A DNA stretch of 56,186 nucleotides from positions 1 through 56,186 of the forward strand of contig JAFODS010000068.1 of NCBI GenBank assembly GCA_017380575.1. The letters run 5' to 3'. Shown here in pieces: positions 8,686 through 17,718 of the stretch; within the stretch, counting starts at the first letter, position 1; each line of letters opens with the position of its first letter. The stretch comes from Clostridia bacterium (lineage in GTDB: Bacteria > Bacillota > Clostridia > Oscillospirales > Acutalibacteraceae). The notes under the pieces are model-generated. The model was not told where the DNA came from. It saw only the letters and a program-made list of their open reading frames with translations, and did no database searches. A program made the position numbers and the translations under genes.

Positions 8686-10083
8686 TTATATACCGAAGTA
8701 ATTTTTAGCGTTATTGTATGAAATATCTTTGATAATATCCTCAAGCTCATCTGTGTACGGATAAAGTCCGTTTTCAACCATATCACCGATAAGTCCGCAG
8801 AGGATACGGCGGAAATATTCGTGACGCGGGTATGAAAGGAAGCTTCTTGAATCCGTAACCATTCCGACAAATTTACCGAGCACACCAAGGTTGCCGAGAG
8901 TTCTCATCTGTTCGCGCATACCGTCAATGTTATCGTTGAACCACCATCCTGAACCGAACTGGATTTTTGACGGTGCTTCGCTTGACTGGAAGTTGCCGAG
9001 CATTGTACCGAGCACGTAATTGTCCTTCGGGTTAAGGCAGAAGAGGATTGTCTTCGGAAGATTACCTTCAACCTCGAGTGAATCAAGCATTCTTGAAAGG
9101 TCCTCCGCAATGTTACGGTCACAGATTGAATCGAAGCCTGTATCGGGGCCGATTTTGTTGAACATCGCTGTGTTGTTGTTTCTCATCGGTCCGATGTGAA
9201 TTTCACAACCCCAGCCTTTCTGCGCATATTCTTTTGCGAAGAAGCGGAAAAGCTCTGTCTTGTATTTATCCTGTTCGTCAACCGCGAGAGCTTCACCGTT
9301 CAATGCTTTCTTGAAAATTGCTTCAAGCTCATCGTCAGTTGCACGGTTATAGGGAACGTAAAGGAAGCCGTGATCGCTTGCCTTACAGCCCATTTCTTCA
9401 AAGAAGTCAATTCTTGTTTTGAGCACAGCAACAAGCTTTTTGTAGCTGTCAATTTTTTCTCCGCTGATATTTTCAAGAGCTGAAAGCCACGGAAGGTAAG
9501 TCGGAAGCTCAATGCCAAGTGCTTTATCGGGACGGAAAGCGGGGAGTACCTTGCACTTGAAAGAAGCATCTTCTGCAATCAGTTTGTGATATTCAAGGCT
9601 GTCTGCCGCATCGTCCGTTGTGCAGACACAGGTAACGTTTGATTTTTCGATAAGCTGACGCGGAGTGAATCCGCCTTCAGCTATTTTTTTGTTAGCCTTT
9701 TCCCAGATTGCATCTGCAGTTTTCTCGCTCAACGGCTCGTAGATATCAAAATATCTCTGCAATTCAAGGTGAGTCCAATGATAAAGAGGATTGCCGATGC
9801 AGTAAGGCATAGCTTTTGCCCAAGCCTTGAACTTTTCGTAGGAAGAAGCATCACCTGTGATGTATTTTTCATCAATTCCGCAGCTTCTCATTGCACGCCA
9901 TTTGTAATGGTCACCGCTGAGCCAGAGCTCTGCAATATCGGCAGGCTGCTTGTTTTCATAAATCTCCTTGGGAGAAAGGTGGCAATGCCAGTCGAAAATG
10001 GGCATTGTTGCCGCGTGTTCATGATAGAGCTTTTTGGCAGTATCGTTAAAAAGCAGGAAATCTTTATCCATAAAAGTTTTCAT
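8686..10083 (-). CDS. uxaC: Glucuronate/galacturonate isomerase
   Basis: 465 residues, usual length. It interconverts D-glucuronate and D-fructuronate (or D-galacturonate and D-tagaturonate) in the cytoplasm. The amidohydrolase-fold metal motif H-x-H appears in F-D-W-H-C-H-L-S-P near residue 30, and the family C-terminal T-D-S-R-S-F-L-S-Y-P-R-H-E-Y segment is intact. It lies 14 bases downstream of the GH2 gene on the same strand, so they are one operon. No fructuronate reductase, mannonate dehydratase or KDG kinase is nearby, so the rest of the uronate pathway must be elsewhere. Confidence 0.96.
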   Translation of the reverse strand: MKTFMDKDFLLFNDTAKKLYHEHAATMPIFDWHCHLSPKEIYENKQPADIAELWLSGDHYKWRAMRSCGIDEKYITGDASSYEKFKAWAKAMPYCIGNPLYHWTHLELQRYFDIYEPLSEKTADAIWEKANKKIAEGGFTPRQLIEKSNVTCVCTTDDAADSLEYHKLIAEDASFKCKVLPAFRPDKALGIELPTYLPWLSALENISGEKIDSYKKLVAVLKTRIDFFEEMGCKASDHGFLYVPYNRATDDELEAIFKKALNGEALAVDEQDKYKTELFRFFAKEYAQKGWGCEIHIGPMRNNNTAMFNKIGPDTGFDSICDRNIAEDLSRMLDSLEVEGNLPKTILFCLNPKDNYVLGTMLGNFQSSEAPSKIQFGSGWWFNDNIDGMREQMRTLGNLGVLGKFVGMVTDSRSFLSYPRHEYFRRILCGLIGDMVENGLYPYTDELEDIIKDISYNNAKNYFGI

Positions 10084-10097
10084 TGAAATTCACCTCA

Positions 10098-13070
10098 TTA
10101 TTCGGGAATGATGTCGTAAGAAAATGCAAATTCTTTTTCTTCGAATTTTCTCCAGGGTTCAAGGTTTGCATATTCAAGATTATCGCAATGCATCTTGTAG
10201 TCAAGCGAAACTATTGTTTCGTTGAGTGCTGTCAGTTCATCGTCGTGACGGGTTTCGTGAATCTGCTCGTCGTCGTAATGAATCGCCTTGAAGCAGAAGC
10301 CTTCTGCACTTGTGTCAGCAAAAGCAAGTCCGTTGCCGTCAGCATCCTTAACGCTTGCAGTCTTTGTCTTATAGTGTGATGAGCATTCCTGCGGTCTGAT
10401 GTAATGTTCATATGCATCAGTTGCAGTTGTGCTGTATTCGGAAATCATCTGACTGATGAAGCGGTCAGCATAAGTTTCAACAGGACCGTAGCCGAGGTAT
10501 GTAACGTTTTCAAAGCCCTCAGGCATAACAAGCTTGATTCCGAATTTCGGAAGTGCAGGTGCGTTGTAAGTAACAACCGACTTTACGCTGATGTTGAGCT
10601 TGCCGTCCGCAGTGAATGTGTAAACAATATCTGCACGGATTGCAGGAGGCATAGCTGCTGCTGCGAAAGAAGTCTTTGTTGTGATAACAATTTTTTCGTC
10701 AGAAGCTTCTGTAATCTCGCTTGAGTAAGTCTTCTGCTTTACCTGCTCATATCTTGCACGTTTCCACTGGTCTTTGCAGTCGTTGCTGATGTGGTAGCTT
10801 CTGTTAACATTGAAGCTGATCGGCTCACTGAGAAGTTCTTTGCCGTTGTTGATTGAAACAACCTTGCCGAGAATCTTGTCGAATGTATATGTTGTGTCGC
10901 CACAGTTGATTGTGACTGCTGTTCTGTTTTCGTCAAAGCTTACGGCATCGTTTTTGTTTGTTTCAATGCTGATTGCTGAGTCGGAAAGAATAAACTGTAC
11001 GTAACCGACTTCAAAGCCTTTTTCAGCCCAAAGAGTGTTGCCATTCTGGAAGAAACGGATGTTGAGCGTTGTGAACTCATCTGCCTGAATATCATCAAAG
11101 AGCTTGTATTCAGCCTTTGCACGGGCAGCGATTTCAGTCTTATCAACAACACCTTCGTTAATAACCTTACCGTTTTTCTCAATTGTCCACTTGAATCCGA
11201 GGTCGTCAAGTGACTCGAAGTAACGCTTGTTCATAACGGTGATTGTACCGTTATCATAAGTAACGGTGAACGGCTGATATGTGATCTTCATATCGTGGAA
11301 GCCCGGACGAAGACGTCTGTCGGGATAAACAAGACCGTCAATACAGCAGATATGGTCGTTCGGAAGGTCGCCGAAGTCGCCGCCGTAACGGTATTTCGGA
11401 TTTTCCTTTGTACCGATATTAACCGCGTGGTCGCAGTATTCCCAGATGCAACCGCCCATATAGTTGTCATATTCTTCGAATTTGCCCCAATGAAGAGGAA
11501 TATCGCCTGTGGTCCATGCTGCAACATATTCGCAGTAATAGAACGGTTTGTGATTTTCAAGGTTCTTGAGATATGATTCAAGATAATCAAGCGGAGCGTA
11601 CATACGGCTTTCAACGTCTGAAATGTCGCTGAAGTCCTTGCAGAGTCTTGCCTGATATTCGAGGTGAGCGTTTTCGTAATGAATAATCGCACCGGGTTTA
11701 CGTGAACGGATATAATTAGCCATCTGTCTGTGATTTTCACCGCAGCCCGATTCGTTGCCGAGTGACCACATAATTACGCAACCGTGGTTTTTGTCACGCT
11801 CAAAAAGACGTGCAGCTCTGTCAAGGTAAGCTTCTCTCCATTCGGGAGTGTCTGAAAGGAATGCCCAGTAATCCCAGTACCAGTCACCGTAGTTGTAACC
11901 CATACCGTGAGTTTCAATGTCAGCCTCGTCGATAACCATAAAGCCGAGCTTGTCACAAAGCTCAAGGAAACGCGGGTCGTTGGGATAATGAGATGTACGG
12001 ATTGCGTTGACGTTACCCTGCTTGAGGATGTAAAGGTCGCGTGTCATATGCTCCATATCAACTGCATATCCCGTTTCGGGATTGCTGTCGTGGCGGTTGA
12101 TACCGCGGATTTTAACAAGCTTGCCGTTGAAAAGGAAGCAACGGTCTTTGATTTCAGCTTTTCTTACAGCAAGAGGGAAGTTTATCCACTCGTTGCCGAT
12201 GTTAAGTGTAAGATTGTAAAGCTTCGGATTTTCTGTATTCCAGAGAACAGGTGAATCAACACCGATTGCAAAGGAGCCGTCAGCCTTGCCTTCGGCAACC
12301 TTGCAGCCGCAGGGAGAGGTGAGTGTCCATTCAATTGAAGCATCAGCTGAAAGAGTAACATCAGCGTTGATATCAACGTGTGAAAAATCATCTGCGAAGC
12401 TGTATTCGATAAAGATATCCTTAAGATATGCTTCGTCACGCTCAAGGATGTATACATCGCGGAAGATACCTGAAAGACGGAAGAAGTCCTGATCCTCAAG
12501 GTATGAGCCGTCGCACCATTTAACAACAAGAACTTCAATTGTGTTTTCACCGTTTACGAGCTTGTCTGTGATTTCAAGCTCACTTGTGTTGTGGCTTACC
12601 TGGCTGTAGCCGACGAAAACACCGTTAACCCAAAGGTAGAAGCAGGGTGCAACACCTTCAAAGTTGATGAAATATTTTTTGCCTTCTGTTTTTGTGAAGT
12701 CAACCTTACGGCGGTAGAATCCGCAGGGGATAACGTCGGGAAGGTGAGGCGGGTCAACAGGGTAGGGATAGTCCTGATTGATGTAGTTGGGTACATCGTA
12801 ACCGCTGTCAAGCTTCATCTGCCAGCAGAAGGGTACTGTCATCTTGTCAGGGCAGACAACGGATGAAGAAAATCCCTCAGCTTCAATATCAAGCTCCTCA
12901 ACGTTTTTGAAAAAAGCGAAATTCCATTCGCCGTTAAGAAGGGTTAAAAATGCTGAATTTTCACGTGCAAGTGCGGATTTTTCTGCGGACTCGAACGGCA
13001 CAAAATATGCCCTCGGAGCTTCACAGCCAACGTGAAGATGTTCAAGCATTCGATGAAATCTTTTAATCAT
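10098..13070 (-). CDS. Glycoside hydrolase family 2, LacZ-type beta-galactosidase
   Basis: 990 residues, no signal peptide. Domain order is LacZ-like: jelly-roll sugar-binding domain, immunoglobulin-like domain, TIM barrel (about 330-620), a second Ig-like domain, and a C-terminal beta-sandwich resembling the LacZ small-chain domain. The acid/base is Glu440 in S-L-G-N-E-S-G-C-G and the nucleophile Glu514 in Y-C-E-Y; their spacing matches LacZ. The sequence after the nucleophile (V-A-A-W-T-T-G-D) departs from the usual A-H-A-M-G-N, so the aglycone side may differ. Co-transcription with a uronate isomerase raises the possibility of a uronic-acid-containing galactoside or a galacturonide as substrate (inference). 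AAAAGGAG precedes the ATG. Confidence 0.92.
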   Translation of the reverse strand: MIKRFHRMLEHLHVGCEAPRAYFVPFESAEKSALARENSAFLTLLNGEWNFAFFKNVEELDIEAEGFSSSVVCPDKMTVPFCWQMKLDSGYDVPNYINQDYPYPVDPPHLPDVIPCGFYRRKVDFTKTEGKKYFINFEGVAPCFYLWVNGVFVGYSQVSHNTSELEITDKLVNGENTIEVLVVKWCDGSYLEDQDFFRLSGIFRDVYILERDEAYLKDIFIEYSFADDFSHVDINADVTLSADASIEWTLTSPCGCKVAEGKADGSFAIGVDSPVLWNTENPKLYNLTLNIGNEWINFPLAVRKAEIKDRCFLFNGKLVKIRGINRHDSNPETGYAVDMEHMTRDLYILKQGNVNAIRTSHYPNDPRFLELCDKLGFMVIDEADIETHGMGYNYGDWYWDYWAFLSDTPEWREAYLDRAARLFERDKNHGCVIMWSLGNESGCGENHRQMANYIRSRKPGAIIHYENAHLEYQARLCKDFSDISDVESRMYAPLDYLESYLKNLENHKPFYYCEYVAAWTTGDIPLHWGKFEEYDNYMGGCIWEYCDHAVNIGTKENPKYRYGGDFGDLPNDHICCIDGLVYPDRRLRPGFHDMKITYQPFTVTYDNGTITVMNKRYFESLDDLGFKWTIEKNGKVINEGVVDKTEIAARAKAEYKLFDDIQADEFTTLNIRFFQNGNTLWAEKGFEVGYVQFILSDSAISIETNKNDAVSFDENRTAVTINCGDTTYTFDKILGKVVSINNGKELLSEPISFNVNRSYHISNDCKDQWKRARYEQVKQKTYSSEITEASDEKIVITTKTSFAAAAMPPAIRADIVYTFTADGKLNISVKSVVTYNAPALPKFGIKLVMPEGFENVTYLGYGPVETYADRFISQMISEYSTTATDAYEHYIRPQECSSHYKTKTASVKDADGNGLAFADTSAEGFCFKAIHYDDEQIHETRHDDELTALNETIVSLDYKMHCDNLEYANLEPWRKFEEKEFAFSYDIIPE

Positions 13071-13104
13071 AAATAACGCTCCTTTTCCAAGGTGGATTTA
13101 GTAA

Positions 13105-13133
13105 ATTTTAACACATATACAATGTAATGTCGA
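13105..13133 (-). promoter_or_regulatory. Promoter of GH2-uxaC with a palindrome in the spacer
   Basis: On the minus strand TCGACA (13133-13128), 17-base spacer, TAAAAT (13110-13105). The spacer contains the palindrome TACA-A-TGTA (13118-13126), a possible repressor site. It shares half-sites with the LysR operator at 7102-7116, but with a 1-base rather than 3-base gap. Confidence 0.55.
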
Positions 13134-13202
13134 GATTAAACGCGAAAGTTTTATTGATGTAAAAATAGAATAATTTGATAAATGTTTGTGCATTTTTGCA
13201 AT

Positions 13203-13230
13203 AAAAAATCCCCGTTCAGACGAACGGGGA
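13203..13230 (-). terminator. Minus-strand terminator without an obvious gene
   Basis: A 9-bp stem (TCCCCGTTC 13209-13217, GAACGGGGA 13222-13230) is followed on the minus strand by T6. No minus-strand gene lies immediately upstream, so it may catch antisense or read-through transcripts before the GH2 promoter. The rest of 13134-13334 shows nothing else I can support. Confidence 0.65.
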
Positions 13231-13334
13231 GATCGGAACCGGTAGGTACTAAATTGTTGCTTTTTATTATACGCTACTGTATAATCGTAATATAGTGATG
13301 TATTTTAGCAGTCAGAAAGGATTGTTGATTTTAA

Positions 13335-13646
13335 ATGGATGTTGTATTTGAAATGATATTCGAGTTTTTTGCAGAATTGTTTTGCGAAGTCCTGTCATCT
13401 GCATTTACTGATGAATTCGTTCCGTATGAAAAACTACCGAAGAAAAAAAGAGAAAGATACAAGTTTATAGTGTCTATAGTGTCCGGTGTTCTGTTTGTTT
13501 CACTGATTGTTGGCGGGGGAATGCTGTTAGGAACTAACGGTAAAAGTGAGTTAGGAAAGATTTTAATAGGATTCCCGATAATGTATTTTTTGACCGCAGT
13601 TGTGTTACTGATAAGAAAATTTGTGAAACAAAGGAAAAAGAAATAG
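13335..13646 (+). CDS. Small membrane protein of unknown function
   Basis: 103 residues. The N-terminal part is an amphipathic, acidic and aromatic helix, followed by a basic patch (K-K-K-R-E-R-Y-K) and two transmembrane helices (about 47-68 and 76-95), with a Lys/Arg-rich C-terminus (K-Q-R-K-K-K) likely in the cytoplasm. An AAAGGA site lies rather far (13 bases) before the ATG, so translation may be weak. It is a single-gene unit, ended by the hairpin at 13709-13735. I recognise no family. Confidence 0.6.
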   Translation: MDVVFEMIFEFFAELFCEVLSSAFTDEFVPYEKLPKKKRERYKFIVSIVSGVLFVSLIVGGGMLLGTNGKSELGKILIGFPIMYFLTAVVLLIRKFVKQRKKK

Positions 13647-13702
13647 CATTATTTGAATAATAACAAATGGCAGAAAAATGAAGATATGTTCTGCGGACAT
13701 AA

Positions 13703-13735
13703 ATGCAAAAAAGCAAGTCTTTCGACTTGCTTTTT
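13703..13735. terminator. Bidirectional terminator, small membrane protein gene / tRNA-Thr
   Basis: A 7-bp core stem (GCAAGTC 13713-13719, GACTTGC 13724-13730) extends by A-T pairs, with A6 on the left and T6 on the right. On the minus strand it directly follows the CCA of the tRNA. Confidence 0.88.
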
Positions 13736-13811
13736 TGGAGCTGGTAGTCGGACTCGAACCGACGACCTGCGCATTACGAATGCGCTGCTCTACCAACTGA
13801 GCCATACCAGC
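13736..13811 (-). tRNA. tRNA-Thr (anticodon CGU)
   Basis: A 76-base cloverleaf read on the minus strand: acceptor GCTGGTA/TACCAGC, D-arm with GGTAGAGC, anticodon stem GCGCA/TGCGC around loop TTCGTAA, T-arm with GTTCGAGTCC. The 3' CCA is encoded (13738-13736). The anticodon CGT occupies 13778-13776. It reads ACG threonine codons. Confidence 0.97.
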
Positions 13812-13978
13812 GATTTGCGAAAATTATTATAATATATCTGCTCTGAAAATTCAAGACTTTTTGTGAATATTGTTTTCAAAACAGATTGTTAATTTAAGAA
13901 TAAATTTTTGATTTTTCTATTGTTTATCTGACGTTAATTTGATAAACTGAAACTGACCTTATCAAAGGAGTGTTTGTT

Positions 13979-15229
13979 ATGGAAAAAATTAAAATCGGTA
14001 TATTAGGTGCTGGCCGCGGAATGAACATCGCGGGCAACCTTGATCTTATTGAAGATTGTGAAATTGTCGCTCTTTGTGAAATCAGCGAAGAAAGAGCTGC
14101 ACAGGGAATAAAAGATTTCGGAAAAGAAATTCCTGTTTATAAGGATTTTGACGAATTTCTTGAGCTTGACCTTGATGCAGTTGTTCTTGCTAATTATTTC
14201 CACGAGCACACACCGTATGCAATCAAGTGTTTTGAAAAGGGAATTCACGTTCTTTCTGAATGTATCAGTAATGGTACAATGGCTGAGGGTGTTGAGCTTA
14301 TCCGTGCTCACGAAAAGAGCAATTCGATTTATATGCTTGCCGAAAATTATCCGCAGATGAAATTTAACCGAGAGATGAAGAAGATCTGCGACGGCGGAAC
14401 ACTCGGTAAAATTCTTTACGCTGAGGGTGAATACAATCATCCGGTTAATCCTTATGATGACGAATTCAAGAAAGGCTATATTTATTTCACAAAGCATTGG
14501 CGAAATTTCCTTCCGCGTTCATATTATGTAACCCATTCGCTCGCTCCGATTATGTGGGCAACGGGTGCAACTCCGAAGCGAATCAGTGCACAACCTGTTT
14601 TTTCTCCCATTCCCGAAAAGGCAACGAGCCGATTTGTCGGTGATTCTTCAGCGGTCATAACTTCTCTTAACGATGACGGTTCTGTTTTCAGAGTGACGGG
14701 TTGTGCGTCTTACGGTGCACATCATAATGCATACAGAATCTGCGGAGTTAACGGACAGGTTGAAAATCTTCGCGGTATGGGCGAAAAGGTTATGCTTCGT
14801 TACAGCGAATGGGCAATCCCCGAAGGTAAAGAAGAAATCAATTTTTACGAGCCCGAATGGAACGACAAGGACGAAGAATTTATCGAAAAGGCAGGCCACG
14901 GCGGCGGAGATTATATCGTCGGCAGAATGTTCATTGACTGCATAAAAGCAAACAAACAGCCTGAACATCCTTACGATATTCACTCAGCTGTTGCAATGAG
15001 CTCGGTTGCAATTCTTGCACACCGTTCAATTCTTAACGGTGGCGTACCGTATGATATCCCCGATTTCCATATGGAGGAATGCCGTAAACAGTACGAAAAC
15101 GACAGGGAAACACCGTTCTACGGCACCGACGGCAGCGAGCCGACAATTCCGTGCTGTTCAAAAACTGACTACAGACCGACGGACGAACAGCTTCGTAAGT
15201 ATCTTGAAATACCGGGAATAACTGAATAA
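13979..15229 (+). CDS. Gfo/Idh/MocA-family oxidoreductase
   Basis: 416 residues. The N-terminal Rossmann fold has G-I-L-G-A-G-R-G near residues 7-14 for NAD(P); the C-terminal alpha/beta domain is typical of the family. ATG 13979 is chosen, eight bases after AAAGGAG; GTG 13970 would overlap that site. The usual E-K-P motif with its catalytic lysine is replaced by E-C-I (residues 94-96), seen in the subgroup with S-E at this point, so hydride-transfer chemistry may differ or be lost. Family members oxidise or epimerise sugars and inositols; the substrate is unknown. It is a single-gene unit with a terminator at 15235-15268. Confidence 0.88.
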   Translation: MEKIKIGILGAGRGMNIAGNLDLIEDCEIVALCEISEERAAQGIKDFGKEIPVYKDFDEFLELDLDAVVLANYFHEHTPYAIKCFEKGIHVLSECISNGTMAEGVELIRAHEKSNSIYMLAENYPQMKFNREMKKICDGGTLGKILYAEGEYNHPVNPYDDEFKKGYIYFTKHWRNFLPRSYYVTHSLAPIMWATGATPKRISAQPVFSPIPEKATSRFVGDSSAVITSLNDDGSVFRVTGCASYGAHHNAYRICGVNGQVENLRGMGEKVMLRYSEWAIPEGKEEINFYEPEWNDKDEEFIEKAGHGGGDYIVGRMFIDCIKANKQPEHPYDIHSAVAMSSVAILAHRSILNGGVPYDIPDFHMEECRKQYENDRETPFYGTDGSEPTIPCCSKTDYRPTDEQLRKYLEIPGITE

Positions 15230-15234
15230 TGGCG

Positions 15235-15268
15235 ACGGGATGTGTAAAAGCATCCCGTTAATTATTTT
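15235..15268 (+). terminator. Terminator of the Gfo/Idh/MocA gene
   Basis: An 8-bp stem (ACGGGATG 15235-15242, CATCCCGT 15251-15258) is followed by a T-rich tract. The tract overlaps the stop of the convergent small gene. Confidence 0.7.
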
Positions 15269-15591
15269 TGGGATTCGGCAATCATTTTTTCAATTTCCTC
15301 CAACAGCATATATGTCGTGTTAATCGGAGGAGGGAGGAAGTTGATAATTTTTCTGAATGCTTCGGGATTGTTTTCACGCTTTAATGTAAGCCCGTCGTGA
15401 GTTGTAACGGAAATCTGCTGAGCCTCTCTTTCGGCAACAATCTTGCCTGCACGTACACCTGTTTCAAGGTAATCTGTGTTGATTTTGCTGATGGCAATTC
15501 CTGAAGTGACAAGCGTAATGCTGAAAATAAGAATAACCGAGGTTATGAATCCGTCAAGAATTCGTTTTGTCTGCGTTTTTTCGTTTTTCAT
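15262..15591 (-). CDS. Single-pass membrane protein of unknown function
   Basis: 109 residues from ATG 15591, eight bases after GGAGGTG; an in-frame GTG at 15600 touches the ribosome site and is rejected. It has a basic N-terminus (about 1-14), one transmembrane helix (about 15-36), and an extracytoplasmic domain with mixed charge that includes a P-P-P turn near residue 88 and a helical C-terminus. It could be a signal-anchored protein. No family is recognised and no operon partner exists; it faces pckG divergently. Confidence 0.65.
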   Translation of the reverse strand: MKNEKTQTKRILDGFITSVILIFSITLVTSGIAISKINTDYLETGVRAGKIVAEREAQQISVTTHDGLTLKRENNPEAFRKIINFLPPPINTTYMLLEEIEKMIAESQK

Positions 15592-15713
15592 ATAAAACAC
15601 CTCCGATGATATTATGGACGTTAACTAAGAACTTCAATCGTTTATTTTTTCACGAATTCGTCAGAAGTTACAAAATATCAAAGATATGGCGACAACAATA
15701 AGCAAATTGTATA

Positions 15714-15742
15714 TTGCAAATTCCTTTTTTATTGGATATAAT
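15714..15742 (+). promoter_or_regulatory. Promoter of pckG
   Basis: TTGCAA (15714-15719), 17-base spacer, TATAAT (15737-15742), 44 bases before the start codon. I see no riboswitch-like leader. Confidence 0.7.
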
Positions 15743-15786
15743 ATATGTGTAAAAATTTGTATTTTCAACGAAAGGATTGAAATATT

Positions 15787-17577
15787 ATGGCAGCATTGAC
15801 AACCAACAAGTCAATTCTTGATTGGATTGACGAAAAAGCAGCACTCGTTAAGCCTGACCAGATCGTGTGGATCGACGGTTCACAGGAGCAGCTTGAAGCT
15901 CTCAGAGCAGAGGCTGTTGCAACAGGCGAAATGATCAAGCTCAACCAGGAAAAGCTTCCGGGTTGCTACCTTCACAGAACAAATCCGAACGACGTTGCAC
16001 GTGTTGAGGACAGAACATTCATCTGTTCAAAGACAAAGGAAAACGCTGGCCCGACAAACAACTGGTGTGATCCCGAAGAGATGTACGCAAAGCTTTACGA
16101 CATCGCTCGTGATTCATACAAGGGCAGAACAATGTACGTTATCCCGTTCTCAATGGGTCCGATCGGTTCACCTCTTGCAAAGGTTGGTGTTGAGATCACA
16201 GACTCAATTTACGTTGTTCTTAACATGGATATCATGACTCGCGTAGGTAAGGAAGTTATGGACGTTCTCGGCGACAGCAATGACTGGGTACGTTGCTTCC
16301 ACGCAAAATGCGATATCGACCCCGAAAAGAGATATATCTGCCAGTTCCCCGAAGATAACGCTATCATCTCTGTTAACTCAGGTTACGGCGGAAACGTTCT
16401 TCTTGGTAAGAAGTGCTTTGCTCTTCGTATCGCATCATACCAGGGCTGGAAAGAAGGCTGGATGGCTGAGCATATGCTTATCCTCGGTCTTGAGAATCCT
16501 CAGGGCGAAGTTAAGTACATCGCTGCAGCATTCCCCTCAGCTTGCGGTAAGACAAACCTTGCTATGCTTATTCCTCCTGCATACCTCAAGGAGAAGGGCT
16601 ACAAGGTTTGGACAATCGGTGATGACATCGCTTGGATGAGAATCGGTAAGGATGGCAGACTCTATGCTATCAACCCCGAAAACGGCTTCTTCGGCGTTGC
16701 ACCCGGTACAAACGCTAAGTCAAACTTCAACGCTCTTGAGTCAACAAAGAAGAACACAATCTTCACAAACGTACTTCACAACCTTGAAGATAACACAGTT
16801 TGGTGGGAAGGCCTTAACAAGGATCTCCCGACAAACGCTAACGACTGGATCGGCAGACCTTGGGATCCGTCAAAGTTCGATAAGGCTGACAAGTCAACTT
16901 ACGGTGCAAACCCGAACTCAAGATTTACAGCTCCGGCAGTTAACTGCCCCTGCATTTCTCCTGAGTTTGATAAGGGTGAAGGAGTGCCGATTTCTGCAAT
17001 CGTATTCGGCGGCCGTCGTGCAAAGTGTGCTCCGCTTGTTTACCAGTCAAAGAGCTGGGAAAACGGTGTATTCATCGGTTCAGCTATGGCTTCTGAAACA
17101 ACAGCTGCAGCTGCAGGTGCAGTAGGCGTTGTTCGTCGTGACCCGATGGCTATGCTTCCGTTCTGCGGATATCATATGGCTGACTACTTCCAGCATTGGC
17201 TCGATATGGGTGAAAAGCTCGGCGACAAGGCTCCGAAGATCTTCAACGTTAACTGGTTCCGTACAGACGATGAAGGCAACTTCATCTGGCCGGGATTCGG
17301 CGACAATATGCGTGTTCTTAACTGGATCATCGACCGTTGCGAAGGCAAGGCAGATGCAACAGAAACAGCTATCGGTTACGTTCCGAAGCCGGAAGACATC
17401 GACCTTACAGACCTCGATATGGACATCGAAACTCTTAAGGATATCCTTACAGTTGATAAGGAAACTTGGGAGAAGGAAGCAGCAGAAATCGAAGAGCACT
17501 ACAAGAAGTTTGGCGACAAGCTTCCTGAAGAACTCAGAACTCAGCTTGCTAACCTCAAGGCAAACCTTGCAAAATAA
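15787..17577 (+). CDS. pckG: Phosphoenolpyruvate carboxykinase (GTP)
   Basis: 596 residues, in the GTP-dependent size class. It interconverts oxaloacetate + GTP and PEP + CO2 + GDP. Motifs include the kinase-1 P-loop F-P-S-A-C-G-K-T-N (about 247-255), the kinase-2 region with G-D-D-I-A-W, and the N-F-N-A-L / N-S-R-F nucleotide-site segments. In fermenting gut anaerobes this enzyme often runs in the carboxylating direction to feed oxaloacetate for succinate or amino acids (family knowledge). AAAGGA precedes the ATG. It is monocistronic, with its own promoter and a strong terminator. Codon use is very regular, consistent with high expression. Confidence 0.97.
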   Translation: MAALTTNKSILDWIDEKAALVKPDQIVWIDGSQEQLEALRAEAVATGEMIKLNQEKLPGCYLHRTNPNDVARVEDRTFICSKTKENAGPTNNWCDPEEMYAKLYDIARDSYKGRTMYVIPFSMGPIGSPLAKVGVEITDSIYVVLNMDIMTRVGKEVMDVLGDSNDWVRCFHAKCDIDPEKRYICQFPEDNAIISVNSGYGGNVLLGKKCFALRIASYQGWKEGWMAEHMLILGLENPQGEVKYIAAAFPSACGKTNLAMLIPPAYLKEKGYKVWTIGDDIAWMRIGKDGRLYAINPENGFFGVAPGTNAKSNFNALESTKKNTIFTNVLHNLEDNTVWWEGLNKDLPTNANDWIGRPWDPSKFDKADKSTYGANPNSRFTAPAVNCPCISPEFDKGEGVPISAIVFGGRRAKCAPLVYQSKSWENGVFIGSAMASETTAAAAGAVGVVRRDPMAMLPFCGYHMADYFQHWLDMGEKLGDKAPKIFNVNWFRTDDEGNFIWPGFGDNMRVLNWIIDRCEGKADATETAIGYVPKPEDIDLTDLDMDIETLKDILTVDKETWEKEAAEIEEHYKKFGDKLPEELRTQLANLKANLAK

Positions 17578-17591
17578 GATAAAACAAATTG

Positions 17592-17622
17592 CGGCTCACA
17601 CAGGAAAGTGTGAGCCGTTTTT
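17592..17622 (+). terminator. Terminator of pckG
   Basis: A perfect 10-bp stem (CGGCTCACAC 17592-17601, GTGTGAGCCG 17608-17617) with T5. Confidence 0.93.
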
Positions 17623-17651
17623 GCATATATATGTAAGACGTTAATATTCAG

Positions 17652-17680
17652 TTGACTTTAAATTGTCTTGTTGATATAAT
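17652..17680 (+). promoter_or_regulatory. Promoter of the GT8-VTT-ligase operon
   Basis: TTGACT (17652-17657), 17-base spacer, TATAAT (17675-17680), 38 bases before the GT8 start. Confidence 0.8.
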
Positions 17681-17718
17681 ACACTTGTATACTTATGATT
17701 GATCAAGAAGGAAATTTT

